Of a stretch of DNA of 64,000 nucleotides, positions 13,801-26,930 are shown piece after piece. The position numbers were made by a program, and so were the translations under genes. The notes beneath the pieces were generated by a model that did not search any database, was not told the origin of the DNA, and saw nothing but the letters and a program-made list of their open reading frames with translations. Each line of letters starts with the position of its first letter. Within the stretch, counting starts at the first letter, position 1. The stretch is taken from NCBI GenBank assembly GCA_964247055.1, contig OZ176054.1, positions 8,928,001 to 8,992,000 on the forward strand, read 5' to 3'. This DNA is from Paragordius varius. Its lineage: Eukaryota > Nematomorpha.

Positions 13801-15971
13801 TAAAGTGGTAATCATACTCTAGGATTTGTTTATTGTTGTGCTTTTACATTAATTATTAATGAGAAATAGGATGGAGTTTTCCCTTGTAAGAGCATATTTA
13901 TTGGAAAAATCTATCCAAACATATACAATTTTGAAACTATTTTACAAAAAGCTAGATAGCTTACGATCGTGTACTCTCAAAACTTATTTTTAAACAACAT
14001 CAACATAATTTTATATTATTGACACGTCTAATATCTAATTTTTATGAAGCCAGTATGCGTGTCGGTATTGTAAACATTTGGATAGAGGCAGTTTTTATTT
14101 ATTGCTTAAACAAGATTTAATTAATTTAAAACTGCAAAGATAAATCTTATTTTTCAGATCTTAATTACTTTATAAAAAATGCTCCTTTTTTTACCATAAC
14201 TATCTAGTAAATTAAAAAGAAAATGCTAATACATGTAAAAGGAGATAAAAATAAAATATATCGAATTTATCAAAACCCTTATGTAAATTCTCTATCTATC
14301 GATCAACTTTTAATAAATTGAACAACATGCATCTAAAACGGTAATTAATCTTTCTGGGCCCATTTTTTATTATTTTCATGGTAGCTAAATATGTTTCTAA
14401 AGCCGATATTTTAAGAATGAACACGTGTCATCTTTTAAAATATTTATACATCCACTAAACTAAATAGAAAAACCAATTTAAATCTATGAAAATGCTAATG
14501 ATATCCCAACTGAATTATGCTATCAACAAACACAAGTTTATCTACTCTATTTTTGATGAGGGATTCATCCTTAAACAAATAAGAGACTTTAAACACATTT
14601 AAACCAGATTAAAAAGGCCAATATAATAAAATATGCAGTTAAGGTTTTACCTCAACTAAAACATGAGGCTATCACAAATTCACAATGCCTTTGCGCATGT
14701 TGACCAAAATTTATAATCAGGATTAACCATTTAGGCAAATTGTCCATAACATAATTTCATCAAAAGATTAACTAGAAAATATTTAAAAATGTGCGTAAAT
14801 TGCAATTTTCGTATTCGAATGCTTTATACTATTTACACAGTCTTTTTCACATTTAAATTATCCGCCCAATAAGATTCTAATAATATAAAACATGGATTAC
14901 GTCGATTGATTTGATTTTTATACCTTATATATTTTATACTGTAGGAGAATTGTTTAATATAAAATTATATCAGTTTTTACATTTTAACAATATATTTATA
15001 TATATATATATATATGTAGAATGGATCAGACAAATTTCGGCACACATCATATGCCAATAAACGAATAACTAAAGGAACTAAATTAACTGGGATAACTTCA
15101 AATACAACCTCAAATACAACAGCAAACAACGCAAACAATAATGCCTCTGACGAAGATGACATCACTGGGGAAGGTGAGAATAATTTATTAGAGTCGGCGA
15201 AACATTTGGCTTCAACCTCTGCATCTTACAAGCAACATGGGTATTTTATTCATTTTTTGGTTTTATTGATTTGATTTTACCGTCAGTTTTTGTGGAATAC
15301 ACTTTATGTAGTCCTAAAAACGAATTATTTTTTTCGTAACAAAGATTATTAAATTTTTTACATAATAGTGTACTAATAAAGCATATTACCTTTTTTTATT
15401 TATGGATTTCAACGTATAATATTTTGATTATAAAAATTTTTTTATTAAGTTTTCGACAACAAACTCACGATCAAAGTGTCAATCAAACTGACAGCGATGA
15501 TGAAGATGAAGATCGAGAGGTAATTATATATGCATTTTGCAATTCATTTTTGTTTTAATTATCTATAATCCCCTTTAAATAAAATAATTTATTTCCTAAA
15601 CCGGTTTATATGGGATGCCCAAGCGATCATTATTAGAAATTTATTCATTAACTTTATTGACTTATTGCAAAGGAAGTTTTACAAGGAAGAAACCAATCAT
15701 TTAAAATTTTTATATTATCAATTGATTTTTAATTTTCTACGCTAATTTGAAGGAGTACTACTTTTTGGGCAAGCCTAGTGATCCAGATGAACCTACATAT
15801 TGCCTATGTAATCGCATTTCATACGGAGAAATGATTGGATGTGATTATGCTTATTGTAGCATAGAATGGTTTCATTTTGAGTGCGTAGGCCTTGCATATA
15901 AACCCAAAGGCAAATGGTATTGTCCTAGATGTAGACGTGAATCAAATAGCAAATTGTGTAAATTTAATTAA
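10819..15971 (+). CDS. ING-family chromatin reader with C-terminal PHD finger
   Basis: ING proteins are subunits of histone acetyl- or deacetyltransferase complexes that read H3K4me3. Eight exons join in frame to about 636 residues: 10819-10954, 10978-11175, 11202-11686, 12415-12847, 13007-13155, 15020-15240, 15450-15519, 15753-15971. The N-terminal ~115 residues are a helical ING domain ([29 protein letters not shown]). The last exon is an intact C4HC3 PHD finger: [38 protein letters not shown]. This is closest to ING1/2/4/5-type fingers. The middle ~400 residues are Ser/Asn/Thr-rich low complexity with basic patches ([29 protein letters not shown]) and an acidic [13 protein letters not shown]1/2 are about 280 residues, so the linker is greatly expanded. 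Introns 1 and 2 are 23 and 26 nt. The stretch 15,174-15,191 could be an 18-nt GT-AG intron, but it also reads through in frame. The paralogue is not resolved. Confidence 0.9.
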
Positions 15972-18027
15972 AGCGAAATATAGAAAGATGCCAATTCGGA
16001 AATAAATTACTACATTATTTTTATGGTAGTTTATTAAAATATACCTTTTCACTTCAAAAGTGTGAACGTTTTACGTTATTTTTCAACATTTTTAGTTGGT
16101 TTTTATAATTTTATTTTGCTTAAAACTTTAATCAATCACACTATGTCTCATGTATTTATTTATTTTTCAGTAATCTATGATCTTTATTTAACCTAAACTA
16201 TTAGATAAATATAATTATTTTTCTTCCAACAGTATTTTTTTGTTCAACTTTAAAAATAATTCTTTTAAAAGTATATGAGTCTGAGATATTAACTGCAATT
16301 ATAGGTTAAAAAGAATAATAAATTGGAAAAAATGTTTGGAGCAAAAAATATTGAATGAAAATGTTTATTAAAAATATATCATAGAGTTATTAGGTTTAAA
16401 ATAATATAAACAAGCAAATTATGTTTATAAGCTAAATTAAAACGTTTAAAGGTCCAATAAAGTGTTGAATCACCAACTTGAAGTTTTGAAGAACCAATAT
16501 AGATTATTGAAGGACCAGCTTGAAGTGACACTTTTGAAATTTTTAATTATCACTTGTAAAGTCATAGAAATGGTGTATAAAGTTAAAGAGATGCTTTTGG
16601 CAAAATGTTTATGGTATATTTTTATACTAATTAAATCACGTTGCAATAAATATATTTTTCTTTCAAAACATCATTGTTAAAGTATTATCGGGGATAATAT
16701 TATCCAATATTTCCTTATTGATTGAGTGATTAATTGGAAAAATGTTAACGACTAATTTGATTCATTTTTCAAAATATTATTTTTGATGCCATAATCTAGC
16801 ATATATACCAAAAAATTTATCCGCGAATCGGCATTTCTTCGTTATAAAAATAAAACTTGTTTTAGAAGGGCGAAAAAAATTGGTATTTTAGGACCTCATA
16901 TCTAAAATTTTTATGTCAGTTTATGATATAATTTAGTGATATTTTTCGTATGGAGCATGTAGCTCTCCCAAAAAAACTTATTTAACAAAATATGCGAAAC
17001 TTTTACCATATGAAACAGTTAACAAAAGTCTAAACTTATTTTGACCACTTGTAAAGTCCAAAACCTAAAGGACCATGATAATCATGATACATTTTCCTAT
17101 CAGAATAAATATATATAATTTGGGATATTTTTATACCCGAATTCGGATGCATACTATACTAAAGTTTTTCAAATGTTAACATGCATTTATTATTTTTAAT
17201 CGATGCTTTTGTGATATTTCTATCTATCAAAATGATCAAGGGATTCATTATTGTACATTATAGTAAAATTTTTATTTACCCAGTATGCCATTTATAATTC
17301 AAATTCACCCTAAAATAAATTATGTTTTTTAAGATTAAATATTACCCATACAATATAATTTTAAAAATAAAATTTTGTTTAAAATTAAAAATACTGAAAA
17401 ATAAACTAAGCCTTAAGGATATTTCATATTACTGATGAGTTTTAGCCCAAAAACACAATTTATTTTTAGGGTGAATTTAAATTGTTCGAGGGTAAATTTG
17501 AATTGCTTAAGGGTGAAATTTGTATAATGACAATATTTGAAAATATTCCATCATAACACCCGCGATATCTTGTCATGATTTTAAATATTTTGCCCAAAAA
17601 ACCTATTATCTAGCATTTGTATTCAACTTAATCATTTTTTTCCAAATATAATTTAAAAATCATTAGCATACCATTCATATCATTTTTCAACATTTCGCCC
17701 ATATATGTAAACAATAAGGTTGCAGAACCTTGAGCAAGGACCTAACTTTTTTTTACATTGTTAACATCTGTCTTTTTTAATATCTATCAAACGCTCCTAA
17801 TAAAAACCAAAAATTTTAATGTACTACCTAAACCATAATTTAAATATTTAAATTGAATCAATTTATCAGAATTTGGTTATTATTTTTTTATTTATCAAAA
17901 TAATTTTGTACGACATTAACCAAATCTCTATAACATTACAAAGAAATGTATAATATAAAAATTTATTGGTATTTAACATAAAATATTTGATTAGATATAG
18001 AGATCGTTATCTACTTCTCTCAGCAAA
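15972..18027. other. Intergenic region downstream of the ING gene
   Basis: No gene recognised. A short direct repeat near 16,470-16,530 (caacttgaagttttgaagaa / caatatagattattgaagga) gives a spurious open frame. A degenerate copy of MITE family A lies at 17,286-17,528. Confidence 0.5.
17286..17528 (+). repeat. MITE family A copy 1 (degenerate)
   Basis: Starts TGCCATTTATAATTCAAATTCACCC. It ends with iterated GGGTGAATTTAAATTGTTCGA and GGGTAAATTTGAATTG units before a decayed terminus. Same family as 39,291-39,602, 40,781-41,111, 48,257-48,543 and 61,638-61,901. Confidence 0.75.
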
Positions 18028-21000
18028 TTACTTAGTAATATTGAAATGATAATCAATAGTTCCATTAGTTATATTATTTAGAGTATTATTATCAAAAAAA
18101 CTTCCAATACTACCCAAAACCCTTATTTGCGCATAATTAACGCCGTGACTTGTGACATTCGACCCATTCTTAATTAATTCTGTATATGGGGTCGTGTTAT
18201 ACATTTTGTCATTCAAATATTTTCTGGTCATATTGAAAGAAAATGTATCAAGTGTTGAAATAATGCTTGTACTATTGTCTGTTTCATTTAGGTTAGTTAT
18301 CTCCTCAGTTTTGAGATAATGAGCTCTTGTTTTGGAAATATCATTAAATGGTAACAAATTTCCACCCAGGCTATCTAACTGGCGTTTCTGTACAAAAAAT
18401 AATATGATTAGTTGCAATTAGCATAGAAATATTCAAAGTAAGTGAAGCATCTAAAATAAAGAAATCAAATTTTTGAAAAAATATGTGGTATTTAATAGTG
18501 AAATATTTTTAAAACCAGCAGATTTATATAATACCCTTAATTTTGCGTATGAACGTTTTAAACTTTTTATTTAAAATATAAAAATGTTACCTTAAAAAAA
18601 TATCCGAAGAAACAATTAATTTTTTTAACAGTTCGATTCAAATTGGGTAACTAAATACCCAGACTATATTTAAATTGATATTTTTTATCAACTACTGAAA
18701 TAAATGGCCTCAATTTAATGCTTCTATCCTAATGAAAATTATAAAATTAAGCCGAAATATCTAGATGAAATTTAGTATTGAAAAAAAAGAACTACTTCGA
18801 CGCCATTATTATTTTACAACATTTTTACAAAATATCGTGTTTATTTAATTTTAAAGGTGAAATTAAACCTAATTTTTTATTTAAATCACATTTGATAGAA
18901 AGAGAAAAGGTGGTTTATTATTGTTTATAAATTTAGATGCACACAACATGTTGACGAAATTTTTACCTTTGGGTTTTACCTTAAAATAAATAATATCAAG
19001 TATTTTTATTTATTTTTTTTAAATTTCGGTTTATTAACTTATATGCAAACGTTTGCCATGGTTTCAAATCAATCCATATTTTTTGAAATATTTAATTTAA
19101 AACAGGCCTATGGTATCTAACGACCCTAATTCGAATCGAATGATTGAAATGAATGCATTGTATCCAAGTGTTAAACTATCATGACCTTTTAAAAGAGCCA
19201 TTAAAATTTTCTTATTCCTCATTTCTCTCTTTTTTTCGAATGAATTCATTTTATGCTAAATATAGTTTATTAGTTTTTTATTTGCTAAGGTTTAATTCGT
19301 AGTCATTTATTTTTCAAATGAGTTTGTTACCTTTTAAACTCAAAACGTGATTTTATATTTAAACGAGAATATTTATATAGATCAGTGATACTCAAACCGC
19401 GGCCCGCGGGCCGCATGCGGCCCTAAGAGTGCTTTAAAATTGCCCTATGAGCATATTGATACTTAAATTATTTTTTTTATTGATGAATTTTTAAAATACA
19501 CATAAACGAATTTTCGCTTATTGTAATTTTATTTTCTTTAGATCTATTTCGTAATTTCTATTTTTTACCCAATTTGGTAGAAAAATTTCCCTACATACAC
19601 GTTGTCTCTGTTTCTGTATTCTATTTTTTTTCTATTTTGAAATTTTTATTGGATTCCTTTTTTAAAGCAAGCTTTTCACCCAAATTTCATTGGTATCCTG
19701 CATCATTTTTTATAACTCTCATAAAATATTTTTTAAATCAACATCCTTAAAATTTTACCTATTTTTTATAGCATAATTCAAATTATATTCCTATTTTTTA
19801 CAAAAATTTACATAATATTTAAATATAAATTCAAAGGATGACATCTAATGCTAAAAAACGTAAATTATCCGATAAAAATCGCACTTTGAAAATTAATGGG
19901 AAGAAAAATTCTTTGTCGTTTTTAAAAATGTTGATACCTGTCTTATATGCAAGGACAACATAAATTATAAAAAAATACAATACTGAAAGACATTTTACAA
20001 TCCATCATTCTCATAAATTACCAGAAAATCATGAGGAAAGAAACGAAAAAAATAAAAAATTAAGACCAGAAAGAAAATCTATTATTTTTATAGCTTTCTC
20101 CCAGGAAAAGCTGTAACATTAGCTTCGTATGAAATTTTTATATTTTAAGAAAAAATAGTGGTAGCATTTTTTTCGATAATAATGGTATATCTATGAAAAA
20201 AATGGTTTCGATCTGCACAGAAAACTGTCCCTCTATGAAACAAAGGATTTATCCCTCTTTTGAAAAACAAATATAATTTGAAAAATATTTACTCAACAGC
20301 AAAACTTGGTTTCGCGTGTAAAACATGAATCACTCAATTCAGTAATTGAAACGGTTGTGGATATAGTTAACCACATCCGAGAGAATTTGACAGCCGTAAA
20401 TTCTAAACCTTTTGAAAGATATTCACAGTGAGTTTGATTATATTCTTTTGTACACCGCTGTGAGATGGCTAAGCCTTAGCAAAGTATTAAATAGATTTTT
20501 TGTTTTAAAACATGAGATTGTATTATTTATAAAAGATAATAGAAAGTTTGACGAGGAAATTAATAGTGACCAATGGTGGGTTTTATTGCCAATCTTTGCG
20601 ACATTTGCTTATAGACTTAGTCTTAATACAAGTTTTGAGAGCAAAATAATAACCCAATTTGCTAATTAAATATTGGCTTTTCAAGAATTAATAATATATA
20701 AACAAGAATTTATAAATAAAACACTCCTATATTTTCCAACATTTAAAATAGACAATCATTTAGCATTTTTATCCAATAAGATGAAAATCAGATTCAAGAA
20801 TTAAAAAATATTAAAAATTGCTAAAAACTCATTGAAAATCCATGGCATATGGATATATCCAATAATAAGCAACTTGAGCATTGCGGTTTTGATCAGGCGC
20901 ATATCATTGAAGAATTCGTAGAATTTAAAAATGATTCCAATTTGGAGGCTATATTCAAGGAGAATCTTAGACAAGAAAGATATGTAGAGTTTTGGCAAGA

Positions 21001-22743
21001 TGTGCGAAACAAATATCAAAATATAAAAAAATGTGCTCAAGTTATCCTAACTCTTTTTCCCTCAACTAACACGTGCGAGACGGTATATTCAGAAATGAAT
21101 TTAAGACTGGCCTGTCATGAGGCGAAACCAAATTTGTCAAAAAATATTTGTTAATATCAAAATAAAGGTTGTTATAAAAATATATATTTTTTTAAACTAA
21201 ATGGTGCTAAACGAGTTTTTAGTTGGATTTACATGCGATCCGCAAAAAATTAATTGTGCTGATTTAGAGTAGAAATATGTGCTTATGTGTTAAATAGCTA
21301 TGGAATATTTGCCATTATAAGATTCTGGCCCTCGAAAAAAATATATATTTTATTTGGCCCGTCAAATTTTTTTCGTGAGTACCACTGATATAGATAGATT
21401 TAATTTTAGCCAATATGCAGGAAATACCTTGCAAAAAAGTCATTTTTACTAAATTTTTTAATATTTTGATTTCATTATAATTTCTGCCTTTTCTGTCTAT
21501 TTTTATAAAACAACTAAAAAAGTTTTGCCTATTTAGATTTGCATTTAATAGGATATGGAAAACTACATGACTATTTTTCTACAAATTTTTATTTAATTAA
21601 TATTTATTTTTTTGATATTATTTAATTTAAATACATTTAAACCATTATAATAGCTTGAAAACCCCAAAATCTTAGTTAAAAGTTCCGCGGAACTTCTATT
21701 AGTTGTATTTTAAAAATTAAACATTATCTAAATCAGGGGTGTCTAACACAAATGGCTTCGCGGGCGGCATTCGCAAATATATGGGCATTAACAAATATTT
21801 TACTAAATTTTAAACATGATTGAAAAACTATTCTTTATTTTAATATTTTTTGCTAGTTCATTGCCGAATTTCGAAAGTTCAGAAAATTTGTTTACAAGAA
21901 TATTTTTCTTGGATTTCGTAAAATTTTCTATTTAAAATCTCTCGTGAACTGCTGAAATATTTTGAATTGTTGCGTGTTGGCCACCCTTGATCTAAACGTA
22001 AAAGTGGATAATCAGAACTTTTAACTTATAGGCGCTGTAAATAATAATTCATGTAATGGCTATGGCGTGCATTTTTGTGGCGCTCGGTGCGCAAATTCTT
22101 AATGACTTGTTATGATATTCAAAAAAGTCAAGCATAATATTCTAAAATTTTAATCTCGCGCCTTTAAATTATGGTACCTCATGTGAACACATTTCTTCCA
22201 ACCCCCTTATTACGCCCCTAAGTAGCAAAATTATAATGAGGGTGTCTAGATAACCAAAATTAAGCCTAATGGGTAACATACCAATACAGTTATTAATGAG
22301 AGTAGGTAATTACAAGAGTATCCATGAAATTTAACTTATTCGACATTCATAAGGTTGTCAATCTTATCCAATTTTTTACAAATTAGAAAGAATATAGCTA
22401 ATATAATTTGTCCATTGTTTCATAAATGGCGATCTTCTTATTTAATTGGAAAATTTACGATTATTATAATTTATTAGTTTGATGGTTTTGGAGCTCGCTT
22501 CATATGGTTTAGCGCGGAATGAATCTCTCTAGCAGGCTCAGTTAGACGTAATTTAAGAACCGCAACTACTTATAGTTAAAACCACAAAACGAACATTTTG
22601 GTTAATCTCTCTAAAAAGGTTTTATAATATATGTGAATGTTGAAATTAAAAAATGTTACCTTTAATACGTGATATCCAAACAATTCACCCATCATTAATG
22701 ACATTATGAATAACCAATTCCATGTTAACAGCGTTCGTTTCAT
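18028..22743 (-). CDS. Putative secreted N-glycosylated small protein or propeptide (two exons)
   Basis: Exon 1 is 22660-22743 (28 codons from ATG) and exon 2 is 18028-18387 (119 codons plus stop). Both junctions are phase 0, with a GTAACA donor and a TTTTTGTACAG acceptor. The joined 147-residue product starts with MKRTLLTWNWLFIMSLMMGE, a classic signal peptide, followed by HVLKKRQLDSLGG, where KKR is a possible proprotein-convertase site. The body has many N-X-S/T sequons (NET, NST, NMT, NTT, NGS, NVT, NIT, NGT), few Cys and no membrane segment. No family recognised. The ~4.3 kb intron contains a full hAT element and a MITE. Linkage of the exons rests on phase, splice signals and a sensible product, so a read or transcript is needed to prove it. 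Confidence 0.5.
18632..19140 (-). repeat. MITE family B copy 2
   Basis: Bounded by inverted ends TTCGATTCAAATTGGGTAAC and ...CCTAATTCGAATCGAA. The interior is the reverse complement of the copies at 135-712 and 25,947-26,930 ('aactacttcgacgccatt', 'atgcttctatcctaat'). Non-coding. Confidence 0.75.
19383..21387 (+). mobile_element. hAT DNA transposon with 8-bp target duplication, transposase decayed
   Basis: The 2,005-bp element begins CAGTGATACTCAAACCGCGG and ends TTCGTGAGTACCACTG (inverted termini). It is flanked on both sides by the 8-bp direct repeat ATATAGAT (19,375-19,382 and 21,388-21,395), the hAT signature. The transposase is broken by stops and frameshifts. Recognisable pieces are a start at about 19,838 (MTSNAKKRKLSDKN), TAVRWLSLSKVLNRFFVLKHEI at 20,412-20,669, and the C-terminal dimerisation region KCAQVILTLFPSTNTCETVYSEMN at 20,849-21,154. 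These resemble the ZBED5/GTF2IRD2-like branch of hAT transposases. It lies in an intron of the putative secreted-protein gene. The perfect target duplication suggests it inserted fairly recently relative to the decay of neighbouring copies. Confidence 0.9.
20412..21154 (+). pseudogene. hAT transposase remnants (two open fragments)
   Basis: Two open segments of 85 and 101 codons in different frames. They cover the middle of the transposase (RWLS motif region) and the C-terminal dimerisation domain, separated by stops. The upstream catalytic part between 19,838 and 20,400 is frameshifted. Not expected to make an active enzyme. Confidence 0.8.
21734..21989 (+). repeat. Short hAT-type MITE with near-perfect target duplication
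   Basis: 256 bp, starting CAGGGGTGTCTAAC and ending GTTGGCCACCCTTG. It is flanked by ATCTAAAT and ATCTAAAC (7 of 8 bases match). The termini are those typical of hAT MITEs. No coding potential. Confidence 0.75.
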
Positions 22744-24339
22744 TATTAACTAAGAATAATATATATGATTATTTTACAAAACAAAAAATCTATTGTTAAT
22801 GTTTAATTAGTATATAAAACAAGTTTCGGTTATTACCGGAAACCATACATTAAAACTATTTATCACTTGGTTTTGTCACTTATGTATTTATACACCGGAA
22901 CTTATCATATAAAAGCGTATCCGATTATCGATTTTCAAAAACAAATATCATTGAAACGTAAAATATCAATTATTATGGAAACATATAAAAATCTATAATT
23001 AATTTTTAATAAACATGCGTAATTCTATCAACTCTAATTATTAATTTTTTATACTTTCTTGGGTAAGGAATCAATCATGCGGAATATCAAAATTAATTTT
23101 ACAAATATAAAAGTAGTCAAAAATAAATTAATTTGGTAAAAATGGTGTAATATTTTAACATGTACGTTAGAGCAAACACATGGGATACTAACTTTTTTTA
23201 TTATTATTTTATATGCATTATAATGCGTGCATATCCAAAATGTGAACGTGCTTACATCGACTGGCATAATATAATACAGTAAAGAGAATTATTAATGGCT
23301 TAAAATGTTTTTTATTTGGTGCATTGAAAAAGTTTGAGTTTTGGTTAATTTTTAATGGTTAACATAAGCCAGAAAATACAATTAAACTTGACAAGATAAT
23401 TATTTAAATTCACCAATTAAACTTCGTTTATAACCAATGATGGATACATACTGTAAATACGAGATGCAAAAAATAATAAAGCGAACCAATGTGCTTTTTA
23501 TTTTTAGTAACAATTGTAAAAAAATAGATATGTATAAACGATCACGGAACTTTATCCTATTCTTTGCCAATGCAAATAGGAATGAGGAAAAATAATTTTC
23601 AAAATGGTATTTTTGTAATTCACTTAAAGATTGATAAAATTTAAATTGATTAAAAAATTTTAAACAGATAAATTATGTTTTGAAAATGCTTTAGTACAGG
23701 ACTAATAAATTAAAAAACCTTCTAAAATCTAGTAGGTATGCATAAATAATAGCAAGTGTAATATTTGATAGTTACAGCCAATTTCCTTTTACATATGGCA
23801 TTATAATTAAAATATTACTCAAAGAGAATTTCAATACATTAAACTTACTAAACAAAAAATAAATAGAGAATCCCTTAAACTTAAACGAATAAACAGTAAA
23901 AAAATGTTTGAGAAAAAGTTATTCTATATTAATTGAATCGGGCATATCTTTAGTTTAACACCCAACAGATTTTGAGATTTAAGAATTAAGTCATTCATTA
24001 TTTATTATAGAGATATTAATATTTCCTTACAGTTGCCTGCCACGCATCGCTGCTATTCAATCATAAGGCTTAGCCATCTTACAGCGGTGTGTAAAAGAAA
24101 ATAATCAAATGTGGATATCTTTTTGAATTTATGGCGGTTGAATTCTCTGCCACGGAAGTGGTTAACTATCTCCACAACCGTTTTTTATTTTACATGCGAA
24201 ACCAAATTTGCTGATGAATAAAGCAGTGAAAGGATTTGTAAATTATATGTTTTTCAAAAGAGGAATAAATCCTTTGTTTATTCCAATCATAGAGAGACAG
24301 CTATCTGTGCAGATCGAAACCAATTTTACTAGATATACC

Positions 24340-25033
24340 TAGGGTGGTGCATTTGACTGTTTTTTCAAAAAAGTCCGGTCAGACCCTGTCAGACCAATCA
24401 GACCATGGTCATGACCACGGTCATGACCACTTTTTACTGAAAATATCAGATATTTAACTGTGAATCTAATGCTCGAACGACACTTGCGTTTCATTAATAA
24501 TCTCATGTTCTTTCTTAAAAGTTTGTATTATACATTTTTTGATATTATTTAATATTTTCAATCAATTTAATCAAAAAATGTTGTTTTCAAATAAATTTTG
24601 CCACATGTTTCTTGCTTTCTAAATCTTCAAATGCATAGTTTTTAATATTGGATATTTCAAAAAAAATTACCTAGTTTGTTTTGCACTTTCTTTCATCAAT
24701 AAATTAATATCCAATTATAGATGTTTTTCATTTTATTGGTTCACATATATGGAATAATTGCACATTTTGCAAAGTACGTGATTGTTTTGTTTTTCGAAAT
24801 AATATGCTTGAATGCTAATGCCCAACAATTTTTAATATATTGTTAAATAATATTTAATTTATATGTTTTAAAAAATATATTAAAAAGCAATAAAATCTTA
24901 TTATCTCTCTTCCAAAAAAAATTTAGCAATTTTTCAAAAAAAACAGCTGTTTTTTCAAATGACCATGGTCAAAAAATAAATAGTCACTGACCTGGTCATG
25001 GCCTGGACAAATGACTTGGTCAGCACAACTCTA
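24340..25033 (+). mobile_element. Inverted-repeat element inserted in the hAT copy
   Basis: Ends TAGGGTGGTGCA and TGTGCTGA-like inverse (GCACAACTCTA) are imperfect inverted repeats. Subterminal sequence is rich in GGTCATGACC palindromes on both sides ('gaccatggtcatgaccacgg' and 'cctggtcatggcctgg'). Flanks GATATACC and GATATATA form an imperfect 8-bp target duplication, suggesting a hAT-type MITE. No open frame. Confidence 0.6.
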
Positions 25034-25946
25034 GATATATACCATTAATATCGAAAAAAGTGCTATTCTTTTTGGAAAAAATCACTTCCTTTCGTGGTAT
25101 TATTTATTGGTAAAAATTTTAAATATTCCTCGATGATTCTGTTGTCGTTGCAAAATCTCACGCACATTGAGGTGTTGAACTAATATCAGTGCTAGAATCA
25201 ATAGCAATACTAAAAAACTTGCAATTTTTCAGATATAATGTATTGTTGGAAACAGAAATATCTTCAATCGTTGAGCACATGTTGAATCAGAAAGTTGAAG
25301 TTTTTTAATTTGCTTCATGATTTGATCTTTATTATGGAAATTATCAAATAAAAAGTGTAGGCATTTATTAGTTGGGAAATCAGTAAACGCTTTCATATTT
25401 TTTCCAAAAATATAGCAAATTTCATACGAAGCTAATGTTACAGCTTATTCCTCGGAGAAAGCTATGGACATAATAGATTTTTCTTTCTGGTATAATTCCT
25501 TAATCTTTTTATATTTTTAGTTTCTTCCCTCATGATTTTCTGGTAATTTATGAGAATGATGGATTGTAAAATGTCTTATAATATTATATATTTTTATAAT
25601 TATGTTGTCCTTATATATAAGACAGGTAACAACATTTTTATTTAAGACAATTACGAATTTTTCTTCCCATTTTTTTTTAAAAAGCGATTATCATAAGAAA
25701 TTTACGTCTTTTAGCACTAGATGTCATCCTTTGATATGTTTAAATATTATGTGAATTTTTTCAAAAGTGGGATTATTTAAATTATGGCATAAAAAACAGG
25801 TCGAGATTTCATGATGTTGATTTGATAAATATTTTATGGGAATGAGTTATAAAAAATGATGCAGGATAGCAATGAAAAGAATATGTATATGCATGTTTGG
25901 GTGAAAGGCTTGTTTTACACTTGGATACAACACAATTTTAGTCCTT

Positions 25947-26480
25947 AGATTCAAATTGGGGTAGTTGGATACCCCGGACGTGTTTAAGATTAAATACCTA
26001 AAAAAGTATGGAAGGAATCGAAACCATGGCAATCACTTATATAACATTAATAAACCGAAATATATAAAAATTTTATTCAAAAATACTTGATATTACTTAT
26101 TTTTAGCCAAAACCGAAAGGTAAAAATTTCGTCAACGTGACATGTGTGAAATAGTAAAATTAAAAAAAATAATACAAAATAAACCGCTTTTTCTGTTTCT
26201 ATTAATGTTAAATATAATTTATAAAAATTAGCTTTAATTTTACCCTTAAAATTAATTGAAGCCGATATTTTGCAAAAATTTTATAAAATAAAAATGGCGT
26301 CGAAGTAGTTTTACATGAAACTTTTTTTCAAAATAAAATTTTATAAAGATATTTTGCCATATTTATATAATTTTTATTAGGATAGAAGCATAAATTTAAA
26401 TTGGGACCGTTTCCTTCAGTAATTTTTTCAAAATATTGTTTTAATAGTCTATGGTATTTAGATAACCCAATTTGAATCGA
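25947..26480 (+). repeat. MITE family B copy 3
   Basis: Bounded by GATTCAAATTGGGGTA and AACCCAATTTGAATCGAAG inverted ends. It shares its interior with the adjacent copy and with 135-712. Confidence 0.7.
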
Positions 26481-26482
26481 AG

Positions 26483-26930
26483 TGTTAATAAACCGAAATA
26501 TATAAAATTTTATTCAAAAATACTTAATATTACTTATTTTAAGCTAAAACCGAAAGGTAAAAATTTAGTCAATGTGGCATGCGTGCAATGGTAAAATTGA
26601 AAATTAATAAAAAATAAACAGCTTTTTCTATTTCTATCAATGTTAGATGTAATTGAAATAAAAAATTAGCTTCAATTTTACCCTTAAAATTAAATGAAGA
26701 CACTATGCAAAAATTTTCCAAAATAAAAATGGCGTCTAAGTAGTTTGATTAGTTTGATATGAAACTTTTTTTTCAAAACAAAATTTTATTTAAATATTTT
26801 GGCATATTTATATCATTTTTATTAAGATAGAAGCATAAATTTAAATTGGGACCGTTTCCCCCAATAGATTTTTAAAAATCCTAACTCAAATTTAGTCTGG
26901 GGTATTTGGATACCCCATTTCGAATCGAAG
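26483..26930 (+). repeat. MITE family B copy 4 (partial tandem duplicate)
   Basis: Begins within the family ('aataaaccgaaatatataaa') and ends CCCATTTCGAATCGAAG. It directly follows copy 3, so the pair looks like a tandem duplication lacking one left end. Confidence 0.65.

Noticed and set aside
16462-16680. Plus-strand open frame reading NHQLEVLKNQYRLLKDQLEV
   Set aside because: Produced by a short direct DNA repeat followed by AT-rich translation; no family resemblance, no introns and no conserved partner.
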